From Sphingomonas sp. (lineage in GTDB: Bacteria; Pseudomonadota; Alphaproteobacteria; Sphingomonadales; Sphingomonadaceae): 64,000 nucleotides of DNA. The notes under the pieces were generated by a model. The model was not told where the DNA came from. It was given only the letters and a program-made list of their open reading frames with translations, and made no database searches. This document shows, piece by piece, positions 1 through 8,812 of the stretch. The stretch covers positions 186,001 through 250,000 of the forward strand of contig JAFKLY010000005.1 in the NCBI GenBank assembly GCA_017304655.1. The letters run 5' to 3'. A program made the translations under genes and the position numbers. Positions within the stretch are counted from its first letter, which is position 1. Each line of letters opens with the position of its first letter.

Positions 1-93
1 CAGGTCGCAGGAACGACGCGGGCGGGTATCGAGGAGCCGTATCGAAGCCTCCCGACGTGCGGGCCCTGCCCCACGCCGACGCCGCGCGCCGAT
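1..93. other. Window edge, no gene seen
   Basis: These bases lie downstream of the minus-strand alcohol dehydrogenase. I see no reading frame with protein-like character, no tRNA and no clear hairpin with a T-run. Confidence 0.5.
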
Positions 94-1248
94 TTACAGG
101 GCGGCCTCGTAAATGCGTGCCGCATCGTCCTCGGTCATGTCGCGCAGGTTGCGTTCGAGCAGGCGCGTCACTTTCATGGCGGAGCTGGCCATATGAGGAA
201 TGGCGTTGGCGCTGATGCCCATGCCGGAGAGGCCGGCCGGGATGCCGATCCGGGCGGAGAGCTCGGCGACGAACTCGATGCCTGCCCGCGCCGTCGCTTC
301 CTCGCTCGCGCCCTCGGCCACGCCCATGGCGCGGGCGATCTGCGCGTAGCGCCCCGGCGCGGCCGGCAGGTTGAAGCGCAGCACATGAGGCAGCAGGATG
401 GAATTGGCGACGCCGTGCGGGATGTGGAACTCGCCGCCCAGCGGATAAGCGAGAGCATGAACCGCAGCGGTATTGACCGGGCCGAGGCACAGCCCGCCAT
501 AATAGCTCGCGCGCAGCATCGCCTCGCGCGCGACCAGATCGGTGCCGTCCGTGCAGGCTCTTTCGAGGTGCGCGGCAATGAGGCGCATGCCGTCCAGTGC
601 GAAGACGTCGACCATGGGATGAGCGAAGCGGTTGGCGAACGCCTCGATGCAATGGGTGAGCGCGTCCACACCGGTCGAGGCCGTCACCGCGCGCGGCATC
701 GAGACTGTGAGCTCCGGGTCGAGATAGGCAAAGTCGGGCACGAGGAACGGGCTGACGACGCCTTTCTTGAGATCCTCCTCCTCGTCGCCGAGGATGGCGA
801 TGGGCGTCACTTCGCTGCCGGTGCCGGCCGTGGTGGGGATGCAGGCGAGCGGCAATGCGCGCCCCGCCAGCAGATCGACGCCGATCGCCTGTTCGATTGT
901 CTGGCGTCCGTCGATGAGAGCGGCCACGAGCTTGGCGACGTCCATGGCGCTACCGCCGCCCAGGCCGACAACCGCATCGGCCCGGCTCTGGCGCGCCTCG
1001 CGGGTGGCATCGTGGAAGTCCTGGATGGTCGGTTCGCCGGTCAGCGCGTCCCACACGGTGACGGCAAGGCCGCGATCTTCCAGCGCGCCGATCAGTGGCG
1101 CACACAGGCCGCGCGTGGGCGGTGTCGTGACGAGAAAAACGGAAGTGGCGCCGCGGGCGGCAAGATCGCCCGCACAGTCCAGCACCACGCCCTTTCCGAT
1201 CCTGACGGTCCCGACATTGTGAATCGTGACGGGGCGATTGAGGGTCAT
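94..1248 (-). CDS. Iron-containing alcohol dehydrogenase
   Basis: Group III (Fe-type) NAD(P)-dependent alcohol dehydrogenase of 384 aa, oxidising an unidentified alcohol in the cytosol. The nucleotide-binding motif GGGSAMDVAK is at about residues 97-106. The four metal ligands expected of the family are present: Asp195 and His199 in DALTHCIEAF, His264, and His278 in HIPHGVAN. The start is placed at MTLNRPVTIHNVG because an upstream in-frame extension of 23 residues has no family character. An AraC regulator lies 114 bases upstream on the same strand and probably controls it. The substrate cannot be read from sequence; members act on lactaldehyde, butanol, maleylacetate and others. Confidence 0.88.
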   Translation of the reverse strand: MTLNRPVTIHNVGTVRIGKGVVLDCAGDLAARGATSVFLVTTPPTRGLCAPLIGALEDRGLAVTVWDALTGEPTIQDFHDATREARQSRADAVVGLGGGSAMDVAKLVAALIDGRQTIEQAIGVDLLAGRALPLACIPTTAGTGSEVTPIAILGDEEEDLKKGVVSPFLVPDFAYLDPELTVSMPRAVTASTGVDALTHCIEAFANRFAHPMVDVFALDGMRLIAAHLERACTDGTDLVAREAMLRASYYGGLCLGPVNTAAVHALAYPLGGEFHIPHGVANSILLPHVLRFNLPAAPGRYAQIARAMGVAEGASEEATARAGIEFVAELSARIGIPAGLSGMGISANAIPHMASSAMKVTRLLERNLRDMTEDDAARIYEAAL

Positions 1249-1362
1249 TCCGGGGTCCGTGGATTGCTGCAGCCTAAGCAATCCCTTTGCCGAACGAACG
1301 GACAGAACCGCTTGCACCAGGCGGAACTACGCGTTGAACCTGATGCGAGGGCGCGCGGACGG

Positions 1363-2352
1363 TCAGTCCGCCGCCGCCACGCTCTTGCCAACGGTCTGGG
1401 GCAGGCCGAGTTTCTCCCGGCGGAAGACGCGCGGTGCCTGGCCGAAGCGTTCGCGGAAGCTGCGCGCGAAATGCGGCGCCGAGTTGAAGCCCCACCCAAA
1501 GGCGATATCGGTGATGGTGAGATGCGCGCAGGCAGGATCCGCGATCTGTCGCGCGCATTCCTCCAGCCGGCGGCGCAGCACATAGGCCGAGACGGTCTCG
1601 TTGCCTGCGGCGAAGATCATCCGCAGATAGCGCGAGGACACCTTGAGGCGCGCCGCGATCAGGCCGGGGCTGAGGTCAGGTTCGCGCAGATTCTCCTCGA
1701 TGAACAGCCGCACGCGGGCATGGCGGCCGGTGAGCACTGCCGATGAGGTGATGAGATCGTCGAACGAGATAGCGAAGGCAGTGGCGACGGAGTCCAGCAG
1801 GTTGCGCGCCACGCGGTTGTGCACGGCCTCCGGCAGGCCGGCGGCCAGCTGGTCGAAGACGCCGCGGCACATCTCGGCCGCGCTTTCCGACAGGCCATCG
1901 TCGGCTCGCAGATGGCGTCCGCAAAATTGCTCCGGCGATGGCAGATGATCGCGGATGGTCCCGGCACTGGTACGGATCAGCATCAGCGACGCCGGGCTTT
2001 CGCTCGCATAGCCATAAGGCACGCCGGCGTTGCACAGCGAAAAATCACCGGGCTGCAGGATCGCGTCCTGACCGTAATGCGAGAAGGTTCCGGTGCCGGA
2101 AAGCTGGAGCAGAAAGCTGTAGGTCTGCTCGGCCAGATGACCGATATGGTCTGCACTCCGCTGAATCGTGCCGTTGCAGCCGTCGAGCCGGATCATCGTC
2201 ACTGGCCCGATGGGAGCCGTGGTAACAGTCAGCGGATGATCCGCATCGCCGACCGTGGCGCTCGCTCGCTCGATCTTCTCCGAATAGAGATCGGTCCAGG
2301 CGCGGCTGCGGGATGCCTTGGGCAGCGCCGGCACGCGATGCACCTCAACCAT
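1363..2352 (-). CDS. AraC-family regulator (AraC_binding_2 type)
   Basis: Transcriptional activator of 329 aa. The N-terminal half is cupin-like and of the FeaR/AraC_binding_2 kind, with the stretch SFLLQLSGTGTF followed by a GDFSLCNAG strand. The C-terminal half is a double helix-turn-helix AraC domain ending in DIAFGWGFNSAPHFARSFR. It is read in the same direction as the downstream iron alcohol dehydrogenase, its most likely target. A second regulator of the same architecture (3223-4170) lies less than 1 kb away and shares the order of these motifs, so the two are probably paralogues. A GGGAG ribosome-binding site precedes the ATG. The inducer is unknown; relatives sense aromatic amines or alcohol-pathway intermediates. 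Confidence 0.85.
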   Translation of the reverse strand: MVEVHRVPALPKASRSRAWTDLYSEKIERASATVGDADHPLTVTTAPIGPVTMIRLDGCNGTIQRSADHIGHLAEQTYSFLLQLSGTGTFSHYGQDAILQPGDFSLCNAGVPYGYASESPASLMLIRTSAGTIRDHLPSPEQFCGRHLRADDGLSESAAEMCRGVFDQLAAGLPEAVHNRVARNLLDSVATAFAISFDDLITSSAVLTGRHARVRLFIEENLREPDLSPGLIAARLKVSSRYLRMIFAAGNETVSAYVLRRRLEECARQIADPACAHLTITDIAFGWGFNSAPHFARSFRERFGQAPRVFRREKLGLPQTVGKSVAAAD

Positions 2353-2486
2353 ATGACTCCCTTGCCTTTTTGGTGACCGATCGGGTCCACCGGCGTGTCA
2401 TTGCGTCGGCGGACCCTTCCGGTCCTATCAGCAAGTGAGCCCTTGTGAAGCGCTATTCTCGGGCGAAGCGGGCTGGGCGCGAGGCG

Positions 2487-2846
2487 TCAGGGCGCGGGCG
2501 CTGCAAGCGCGGCCGATGCGACGGTCTCGATCCGCTTCTTGAGTTCCGGGTCTGAATTGGAGGCCTGAGCAATCGCATTGAAGCGCGCCGGCTCCAGACC
2601 CTCTGCCTGCACCGCTGCGAGCATCTTCGTCTGTTTGGCGTCAGCCGGCACGGCGGCGTCCTGCTGGATCTTGCTCGCGGCAATGGCGGCCTTTGCAAAG
2701 GCAACGAGTTCGGTATCCGTGAACGGCTGCGTATCTGTCGCCGGAGCGGCGGGCGCGGGCGCCGGTGCGCTTGTCTGCTGAGCGAGCGCGGCAGGGGCCA
2801 TCGCAGTGAAAGCGGCGGCGAGGCCGAGCATGAACATGGGCTTCAT
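2487..2846 (-). CDS. Secreted DUF4168 protein
   Basis: Protein of 119 aa with a signal peptide (MKPMFMLGLAAAFTAMAPA, cleavage after ALA) and an Ala/Pro-rich linker. The DUF4168-like domain starts at PFTDTELVAFAKAA and ends near NSDPELKKRIE. The family is periplasmic or secreted in proteobacteria and has no established function. It is divergent from the AraC gene at 3223 and runs toward the AraC gene at 1363-2352 on the same strand, separated from it by about 130 bases. Family assignment is by motif order only. Confidence 0.75.
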   Translation of the reverse strand: MKPMFMLGLAAAFTAMAPAALAQQTSAPAPAPAAPATDTQPFTDTELVAFAKAAIAASKIQQDAAVPADAKQTKMLAAVQAEGLEPARFNAIAQASNSDPELKKRIETVASAALAAPAP

Positions 2847-3222
2847 ATTGATCCTCTCAAGGCGGTTTCGTCCGGTCGGCCCAAGCTAGGCCGTGGCGGC
2901 GTGTGGACAAATATTGGTCGACCAGCCGTTATCTCGACGGGACGGCGCGAGCATTTTGGAATGAATAGAATTGGATAAGCGCGCAGCTCGTCGCCCGTCG
3001 GGGAGCGCGCGCCGCTGGTCCGCCGGGCGACATGCTTCTCATTGTTGCCGATCTGTGCAAGTTGCGTTGCGGCTGGAATCCTATAGGAAATGGTCGGAAT
3101 AGGCGATTCCCCGGCACATCGTTTCCGGGGAGCGCCGGATAAACCCGGTCAGGGACAACAATCGACCGCGGACGGGAGTGGAGAGCGCCGCAGGTCGCCA
3201 GCGGCGCGATTGGCGGAGGGCT
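2847..3222. other. Intergenic region between divergent DUF4168 and AraC genes
   Basis: About 375 bases with no convincing gene. It is visibly more AT-rich than its surroundings between about 2890 and 3100. A perfect 10-bp palindrome TCCTATAGGA lies at 3079-3088 and may belong to the AraC promoter. No good -35/-10 pair with 16-18 bp spacing could be fixed. Confidence 0.4.
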
Positions 3223-4170
3223 ATGGAGAGCTTCAGTACAGAGACGCTGCTGCAGGGAAAACGCGCGCAGGCCTGGAACGAGATTTATTCGACCAGCCTG
3301 TCCGCTACGGATTTCATACCCCAGCATGTCGACTTCACCGCCGGCCTCAAGCTTGGCGGGCTTGGCCAGATCGGCCTGGCGCGTCTCGTCACTGGCCCCT
3401 GCACCATTCGCCGGACGGACGACCATATCTCCGGGGGCACGCCGCGCCTCTATTCCTTCCTGATCCAGCTCAGCGGCACCGGCCAGTTTCAGCAGGGTGA
3501 GAACGAGGCGCTGTTGCGCCGCGGCGACTTCACCATGTGCGACAATGCCGTGCCGCATTTCTTCAATCTGGGGGACGATGCCGAGATGCTGCTCGTGCGC
3601 GTGCCGAGCGGCCTGATCGGCGACTATCTGCCTTATCCCGAGCTGCTCTGTGGCCGGCGTCTGCCTGCGCGCGAGGGATTGACGCCGACAGCGGCGATCA
3701 TGGCGTGCAGCCTGTGGCAGCGGCTCGAGCGCGGCTTCAGCTCGGCGCATGGGGACAGTGTCGCGCACCAGTTGCTGGAGATCATCTCGACGTCCTACAG
3801 CCTTGCGTTCGGTCCCGAGATCAGCGGCCCGTTCGACGACGCCGTGCTGCACGATCAGGCGATCGGCTTCATTGAGGACAATATCCGCGATGCGCAGCTG
3901 AATGCCCGCCTCGTGGCGCAGGCAATCGCGGTCGCTCCGGGGGAATTGCTGGCCATGTTCTCGCGGCGGGGCGACAGCGCGCGTGCCTATATCATGCGGC
4001 GGCGGTTGGAACTGGCGTCCCGCCAGCTGCGCAGTCCGCGCTGGCGCGGCTCTACCGTGGCCGAGATCGCCTATGGCCTCGGCTTCACCAGCCTGCCCTT
4101 GTTTACGCGTGCCTATCGCAAACGCTTCGGCCTCAGCCCCGGCGACTATCGCAAGGCCCAATTCAACTAG
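3223..4170 (+). CDS. AraC-family regulator (paralogue of the 1363-2352 gene)
   Basis: Regulator of 315 aa with an N-terminal AraC_binding_2-like region (YSFLIQLSGTGQF, then GDFTMCDNAVP) and a C-terminal AraC domain (EIAYGLGFTSLPLFTRAYRKRFG). Motif order matches the nearby regulator on the other strand. The ATG at 3223 is preceded by GGAGGG, although the spacing is short; a GTG at 3178 would add 15 residues of no family character. Its target is not obvious: it may regulate itself, the alcohol dehydrogenase or the DUF4168 gene. The metal transporter downstream starts about 60 bases after its stop. Confidence 0.83.
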   Translation: MESFSTETLLQGKRAQAWNEIYSTSLSATDFIPQHVDFTAGLKLGGLGQIGLARLVTGPCTIRRTDDHISGGTPRLYSFLIQLSGTGQFQQGENEALLRRGDFTMCDNAVPHFFNLGDDAEMLLVRVPSGLIGDYLPYPELLCGRRLPAREGLTPTAAIMACSLWQRLERGFSSAHGDSVAHQLLEIISTSYSLAFGPEISGPFDDAVLHDQAIGFIEDNIRDAQLNARLVAQAIAVAPGELLAMFSRRGDSARAYIMRRRLELASRQLRSPRWRGSTVAEIAYGLGFTSLPLFTRAYRKRFGLSPGDYRKAQFN

Positions 4171-4233
4171 GCGCGGAGGCCCTCACGCGCTAACCCGATG
4201 CGGGCAGTGGTCAGCAAGCATCGGGGGCAAGTC

Positions 4234-4926
4234 ATGAGGCCGCATCGCGAATCCCATCTCGTCGCACGGATCGGCTGGCTGCGTGCTGCCGTGCTTGGTG
4301 CCAATGACGGCATTGTCTCCACCGCCAGCCTCATCATGGGTGTCGCGGCTTCGGGTGCGCCGCGATCGGCGATCCTCGTTTCCGGCGTTGCGGGTCTGGT
4401 GGCGGGCGCAATGTCCATGGCGGCGGGCGAATATGTCTCGGTCAGCTCGCAGGCCGATACCGAACGGTCCGACCTCGCACGCGAACGTGCAGAGCTGGCC
4501 GCCAGCCCGGAAGCGGAGCTGGAGGAATTGACGGCCATTTACGTCGCGCGCGGCGTGGAGCCGGAGACCGCCCTTCATGTCGCGCGCCAGATGATGGCGC
4601 ATGATGCGCTCGGCACGCATGCCCGCGACGAGCTGCACATCACGGAGACGACGACGGCGCGGCCGATTACTGCGGCTTTCACGTCCGCAGTCACGTTCAC
4701 GGCCGGCGCGCTCGTGCCGCTCATTCTGGCGGCGCTGCTGCCACTTGGCCTGCTGGTTGTGGGTGAAGGGGCTGGCTCGCTCGCCGGTCTCGGGCTGCTG
4801 GGCTGGATCGGCGCGGTGGCGGGTGGCGCGAAACCCTGGCGACCGGTTGTGCGCGTCATGTTCTGGGGTGCGCTCGCCATGGCACTTACCGCCGGCATTG
4901 GCAGACTGGTCGGCACCGCTGTCTGA
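4234..4926 (+). CDS. VIT/CCC1-type iron or manganese transporter
   Basis: Inner-membrane transporter of 230 aa in the VIT1/CCC1 family, which exports or sequesters Fe2+/Mn2+. The diagnostic first membrane segment contains GANDGIVSTASLIMGVA, followed by a glycine/alanine-rich helix (GLVAGAMSMAAGEYVSVSSQ) that carries family-conserved Gly and Met residues. A charged Glu-rich cytosolic segment follows, then three hydrophobic helices up to the C terminus. The ATG at 4234 is preferred over one at 4198, which adds a hydrophilic 12-residue leader. A 7-bp GC hairpin (GGCGGGG/CCCCGCC, 4927-4945) follows the stop but has no T-run. Confidence 0.85.
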   Translation: MRPHRESHLVARIGWLRAAVLGANDGIVSTASLIMGVAASGAPRSAILVSGVAGLVAGAMSMAAGEYVSVSSQADTERSDLARERAELAASPEAELEELTAIYVARGVEPETALHVARQMMAHDALGTHARDELHITETTTARPITAAFTSAVTFTAGALVPLILAALLPLGLLVVGEGAGSLAGLGLLGWIGAVAGGAKPWRPVVRVMFWGALAMALTAGIGRLVGTAV

Positions 4927-4974
4927 GGCGGGGATTTCCCCCGCCCCGGCGGGCTTGCTGATCGGGTCGGAAAA

Positions 4975-5049
<75 letters not shown>

Positions 5050-5161
5050 ACGACCGTTCACAGGGAAGGCCCTGTGCCAGCAAGGCCGCGCCTATGGCCT
5101 TGCCGCGCCTGACTGTCAAGGCGACTTGCGGTGCCGGAACGGGATTCGCTAGGATCATCGC

Positions 5162-5323
5162 ATGACAAACGTCAAACCCGATCGCGCGCAGCGTTTGGCC
5201 GAGGCTCTGCGGGCCAATCTGCGCCGCCGAAAGGGGCAGGCGCGCGACCGTGCTCTGGAGGATGCGGACCAGACCGCCGTCGGTCCAGACGAGGCCGCCC
5301 GGCCACTCACCAGCGAGGACTGA
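5162..5323 (+). CDS. Small conserved hypothetical protein
   Basis: Reading frame of 53 aa starting MTNVKPDRAQRLAEALRANL and continuing RRRKGQARDRALED. The N-terminal half is predicted to be a basic amphipathic helix and the C-terminal half is acidic. Small proteins with a LAEALRANLRRRK-type helix are, as far as I recall, common in sphingomonad genomes, but I know no function. It lies between the tRNA and the efflux operon and could be a nucleic-acid-binding or regulatory peptide; that is speculation. Coding status rests on length, codon pattern and the recalled motif. Confidence 0.6.
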   Translation: MTNVKPDRAQRLAEALRANLRRRKGQARDRALEDADQTAVGPDEAARPLTSED

Positions 5324-5371
5324 GGAACCCACCTTTGCGCGGGCGCTTGCACGCCGCGCCCTGAAGCAGGC

Positions 5372-5395
5372 TTGACATAATTCGTTCGATCGAAC
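5372..5395 (+). promoter_or_regulatory. Promoter/operator of the cerR-like efflux operon
   Basis: A TTGACA hexamer (5372-5377) is followed by the perfect 12-bp palindrome GTTCGATCGAAC (5384-5395), ending two bases before the first ATG of the TetR gene. Position and symmetry fit autorepression by that regulator. The -10 element is not clear (CATAAT at 5376-5381 is another possibility). Confidence 0.5.
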
Positions 5396-5397
5396 AA

Positions 5398-6063
5398 ATG
5401 GCCGCCATGGCAACACTGGCCGAGTCCTCCCAGGCAAGCCCGCTGGCGCAGCGCCTGATCGACGCTGCGATCGATCAATTTGCCGAGGCCGGCTTTGCAG
5501 GCGCCAGCACGCGGCAAATCGCGCGGGCATCGGGCACCAACATGTCGTCGATCACCTATCATTTCGGCAGCAAGGAAGGTCTTTATCTCGCCTGCGCCGA
5601 CTACATCGCCGAGCAGATCGGCGCCGTTCACCAGCCGCTGCACGAGCATATCCGCCGGAACCCGCCGGCTGACGCCGAAGCGGCGCGCACCTACCTGCTT
5701 GCGCTGCTGGAGAATTTCGCGCGCTTCATGCTGGCGCCGCACTCCCAACGCCTGTCGCAATTCGTGGCGCGCGAGCAGCAGCGCCCGACCGAGGCCTTCG
5801 AGCGCATCTATGCCCGCGTGATGGCGCCGGTGCTGGATACCGCGCTCGGCCTCGTGGCGATCGTGCGTCCCTCGCTCGATGAGCGGGCGCGCCGGGTGCT
5901 CGTCATGAACTGCATCGGCATGGCGCTGGTTCTGCGGATCGCCCGTGCCTGCGTCTCGCGCGTCATGCAGGTCGAGGACATCGATTCCGCGACGGCGGAG
6001 GCTCTCGTTGCCGGCTTGCGCCGCTCCGCTCTCACTTTGCTTTCCGAAGGTCCCAATCCATGA
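5398..6063 (+). CDS. TetR-family regulator with CerR-type C-terminal domain
   Basis: Regulator of 221 aa. The N-terminal TetR helix-turn-helix is recognisable (AAIDQFAEAGFAGASTRQIA, then NMSSITYHFGSKEGLYLAC). The C-terminal part (about 85-210) resembles the CerR/DUF1956 ligand domain found in regulators of YbhGFSR-type exporters such as E. coli YbiH/CecR. It is the first gene of the efflux operon, and its stop overlaps the adaptor start (ATGA). A second ATG at 5407 is also possible. A perfect palindrome sits immediately upstream, so it probably represses its own operon. Confidence 0.85.
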   Translation: MAAMATLAESSQASPLAQRLIDAAIDQFAEAGFAGASTRQIARASGTNMSSITYHFGSKEGLYLACADYIAEQIGAVHQPLHEHIRRNPPADAEAARTYLLALLENFARFMLAPHSQRLSQFVAREQQRPTEAFERIYARVMAPVLDTALGLVAIVRPSLDERARRVLVMNCIGMALVLRIARACVSRVMQVEDIDSATAEALVAGLRRSALTLLSEGPNP

Positions 6064-7061
6064 ACCGCAAGCGCCTCATTCCCGTTCTGCTCGTGGCCGG
6101 CCTCATCGTTGCGGGCATCGCGACGCGCGGCTTCGGCCTCATCCCGGCCGCCAATGGGCCGCTCTCGCTTTATGGCAATGTCGACATTCGCGAGGTCGAT
6201 CTCGGCTTCCGCGTCGGTGGGCGGATTGCGCAGATGCCGGTCGAGGAAGGTACGAGCGTGCGCAAGGGCACGCTGCTGGCCCAGCTCGATCAGGCCTCCA
6301 TCGACAGCGCCGTCGCCCAGGCGGACGCGCAGGTGGCGCAGGCGAAGGCGGAGCTGCTGAAGCTGGAGCACGGCAGCCGCGTGCAGGACATCGCACAGGC
6401 GCAGGCTCGCCTCGCTGCCGCACAGGCGGCCGCCGCCGACGCCGAGCGCGATTATGCACGCCGCAAGCCGCTGGTGGAGCCGGGCGCGATCAGCCGGGAT
6501 ATCTGGGATGCGACCGTTGCGACGCGGGACCGCGCCCAGGCGCAACTGGCCGAAGCGCAGGCTGCCCTGTCGCTGGTGCGCACCGGCCCGCGTGTCGAGG
6601 ACATCGAGGCCGGGCGCGCCGCACTCAAGGCCGCACAGGCGGCCCGGGCCAGCATCGGCACGGATCTCGGCGACACCCGGCTACTCGCGAGCGTCGACGG
6701 TACGGTGGTCACGCGCGCGCGGGAGCCCGGTGCGATCGTCGGCCCCGGCGAAACGGTCTTCACCCTCGCGATCGACAAGCCGCTGCGCGTGCGCGCCTAT
6801 GTCGCCGAAGGGCAGCTCAGCCGTGTGGCGCCCGGCATGAAAGTGACGGTGACGGCGGATGGCAATCCCAAGCGCTATACCGGCACGATCGGCTATATCT
6901 CGCCGCGCGCCGAGTTCACGCCCAAGACGGTGGAGACGAGCGATCTGCGCACGGATCTTGTCTATCGCCTGCGCATCATCGTCGAAGATCCTGACGGCAA
7001 GCTGCGCCAGGGCCAGCCGGTCACGGTCCAGATCGCCGATCCCGCGCCTGCCGCGCGCTGA
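6060..7061 (+). CDS. HlyD-family efflux adaptor (YbhG-like)
   Basis: Periplasmic membrane-fusion protein of 333 aa. One N-terminal anchor (LIPVLLVAGLIVAGIATRGF) is followed by the first half of the lipoyl domain (VGGRIAQMPVEEGTSVRKG), a long Ala/Gln/Glu-rich coiled-coil hairpin (about 85-185), the second lipoyl half (LLASVDGTVVTRAREPGAIV) and a beta-barrel domain. It should bridge the inner-membrane ABC exporter encoded next and the outer-membrane channel at 11072. It overlaps the TetR gene by 4 bases and is followed after 14 bases by the ATPase gene. Confidence 0.9.
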   Translation: MNRKRLIPVLLVAGLIVAGIATRGFGLIPAANGPLSLYGNVDIREVDLGFRVGGRIAQMPVEEGTSVRKGTLLAQLDQASIDSAVAQADAQVAQAKAELLKLEHGSRVQDIAQAQARLAAAQAAAADAERDYARRKPLVEPGAISRDIWDATVATRDRAQAQLAEAQAALSLVRTGPRVEDIEAGRAALKAAQAARASIGTDLGDTRLLASVDGTVVTRAREPGAIVGPGETVFTLAIDKPLRVRAYVAEGQLSRVAPGMKVTVTADGNPKRYTGTIGYISPRAEFTPKTVETSDLRTDLVYRLRIIVEDPDGKLRQGQPVTVQIADPAPAAR

Positions 7062-7075
7062 CGGCGGGCGGGACC

Positions 7076-8812
7076 ATGGGCATGGCGCAGATGGTGGCTG
7101 AAGCGAGCGGCGTCACCAAGACGTTCGGCAATGGCACGGCGGCGCTGGATGGCGTCGATATCGCCATCGTGCCCGGCAAGGTCACCGGTCTGGTCGGTCC
7201 TGACGGCGCCGGCAAGACGACGCTCATCCGCATTCTGGCCGGGCTGATGACGCCCAATGCCGGCACGGTCTCGGTCCTTGGCGACGTCCCCACCCAGCGG
7301 CTCGATTCCATCGGCTACATGCCCCAGCGCTTCGGCCTCTATGAGGATCTGACCGTTCGCGAGAATCTGGTCCTCTACGCCGAGTTGCGCGGTCTGCCGC
7401 GCGACGCGCAGGAGGGCGTGTTCAAGCGCCTGCTCGAGTTCACCGATCTCGCCCGCTTTCAGGCGCGGCCGGCGGGCAAGCTCTCCGGCGGCATGAAGCA
7501 GAAGCTCGGTCTCGCCTGCGCCCTGGTCTCCACCCCGCCCCTGCTGCTGCTGGACGAGCCGGGCGTGGGCGTCGATCCGATCAGCCGGCGCGAATTGTGG
7601 GCCATGGTCGCCGAGCTGACCGGCGAGGGCATCGGGGTGCTCTGGTCGACCGCTTATCTGGACGAAGCAGAGCTGTGCGACAGCGTCTATCTGCTCAGTG
7701 AAGGCAAGCTGCTCTTCTCCGGGCCGCCGGCTGAACTGACCGGGTCGATCAGCGACCGCGTGATTCGCGTGACCGGCTTTGCCGAGCGGCGCCGCACTGC
7801 CCTCACCCAGGCGCTCGACCGGCCGGACGTGATCGACGGAACGCTGCAGGGCCGCGCGATCCGCCTGCTGGTCGGCAGTGGCCATCCCGTTCCGGATGCC
7901 GCTGCTCTCGCGCTGGGGCCGGATACGCGGATCGAGCCGGCGATCGCCCGTTTCGAGGACGGGTTCATCGAGAAGCTCGGCGGTGGCCCTCCCGGCACCA
8001 GTGCGCTGGCAGCGCGCTATCGCGAGATTCCGCACACGGACGCGCCAGCAATCGAGGCGAAGGGCCTGACCAAGCGCTTCGGCGAATTCACTGCCGCCAG
8101 CGACGTGTCCTTCACCGTGCCGCGCGGCCAGACTTTCGGCCTGCTCGGGCCGAATGGTGCGGGCAAATCGACGACGTTCAAGATGCTTTGTGGCCTGCTC
8201 ACGCCCACGGCCGGCAGCAGCACTGTGGCCGGGTTCGATCTGCGCCACTCGGCGGCGCAGGCCCGCGCCTCGCTTGGCTATATGGCACAGAAATTCTCGC
8301 TCTACGGCGATCTGTCCGTTGCGCAGAATCTGGATTTCTTCGCCGGCGCCTACGACCTGCGCCGCGGGGATGCGCGCGAGGCGATCGAGCGTGTGACCGA
8401 GATTTTCGAACTGGGCGCGCACATGAAGCGCAACGCCGGCACCTTGCCGCTCGGCTTCAAGCAGCGCCTCGCCCTCGCCTGCGCCGTCATGCACCAGCCT
8501 TCCGTGCTGTTCCTCGACGAGCCGACCTCGGGGGTCGATCCGGTCATGCGGCGGGAGTTCTGGACGCATATCAATGGCCTCGTGCGCCGGGGCGTCACTG
8601 TGCTCGTCACCACGCATTTCATGGATGAAGCGGAATATTGCGACCAGGTGACGCTCATCTATCGCGCGCGGCAGATCGCCAGCGGGCCGCCCGATGCGCT
8701 CAAGGCGCAGGCCGCCGGCCTCACTGGCGCGGCTGATCCCACGATGGAGGATGCGTTCATCGCGCTCATCGAGGCGTCGGATGCGAATGCCGAGGAAGGG
8801 CAGGCCGCATGA
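7076..8812 (+). CDS. ABC exporter ATPase with two fused nucleotide-binding domains (YbhF-like)
   Basis: Protein of 578 aa carrying two ABC ATPase domains in tandem. The first has Walker A GPDGAGKTTL, signature LSGGMKQKL and Walker B LLLLDEPGVGVD. The second has GPNGAGKSTT, a degenerate signature LPLGFKQRL and LFLDEPTSGVD. A linker of about 40 residues separates them. This is the YbhF arrangement, which energises a pair of ABC-2 permeases. It overlaps the first permease gene by 4 bases. Degeneration of one signature motif is usual in such fused subunits and suggests one main hydrolytic site. Confidence 0.92.
   Translation: MGMAQMVAEASGVTKTFGNGTAALDGVDIAIVPGKVTGLVGPDGAGKTTLIRILAGLMTPNAGTVSVLGDVPTQRLDSIGYMPQRFGLYEDLTVRENLVLYAELRGLPRDAQEGVFKRLLEFTDLARFQARPAGKLSGGMKQKLGLACALVSTPPLLLLDEPGVGVDPISRRELWAMVAELTGEGIGVLWSTAYLDEAELCDSVYLLSEGKLLFSGPPAELTGSISDRVIRVTGFAERRRTALTQALDRPDVIDGTLQGRAIRLLVGSGHPVPDAAALALGPDTRIEPAIARFEDGFIEKLGGGPPGTSALAARYREIPHTDAPAIEAKGLTKRFGEFTAASDVSFTVPRGQTFGLLGPNGAGKSTTFKMLCGLLTPTAGSSTVAGFDLRHSAAQARASLGYMAQKFSLYGDLSVAQNLDFFAGAYDLRRGDAREAIERVTEIFELGAHMKRNAGTLPLGFKQRLALACAVMHQPSVLFLDEPTSGVDPVMRREFWTHINGLVRRGVTVLVTTHFMDEAEYCDQVTLIYRARQIASGPPDALKAQAAGLTGAADPTMEDAFIALIEASDANAEEGQAA

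Noticed and set aside
2902..2912. Single DnaA-box-like TGTGGACAA
   Set aside because: One base off consensus and isolated; no cluster of boxes or AT-rich unwinding element, so no origin is called here or next to dnaA.
2929..4161. 410-residue minus-strand frame opposite the second AraC gene
   Set aside because: It has no recognisable domain, while the plus-strand frame carries the full AraC motifs.
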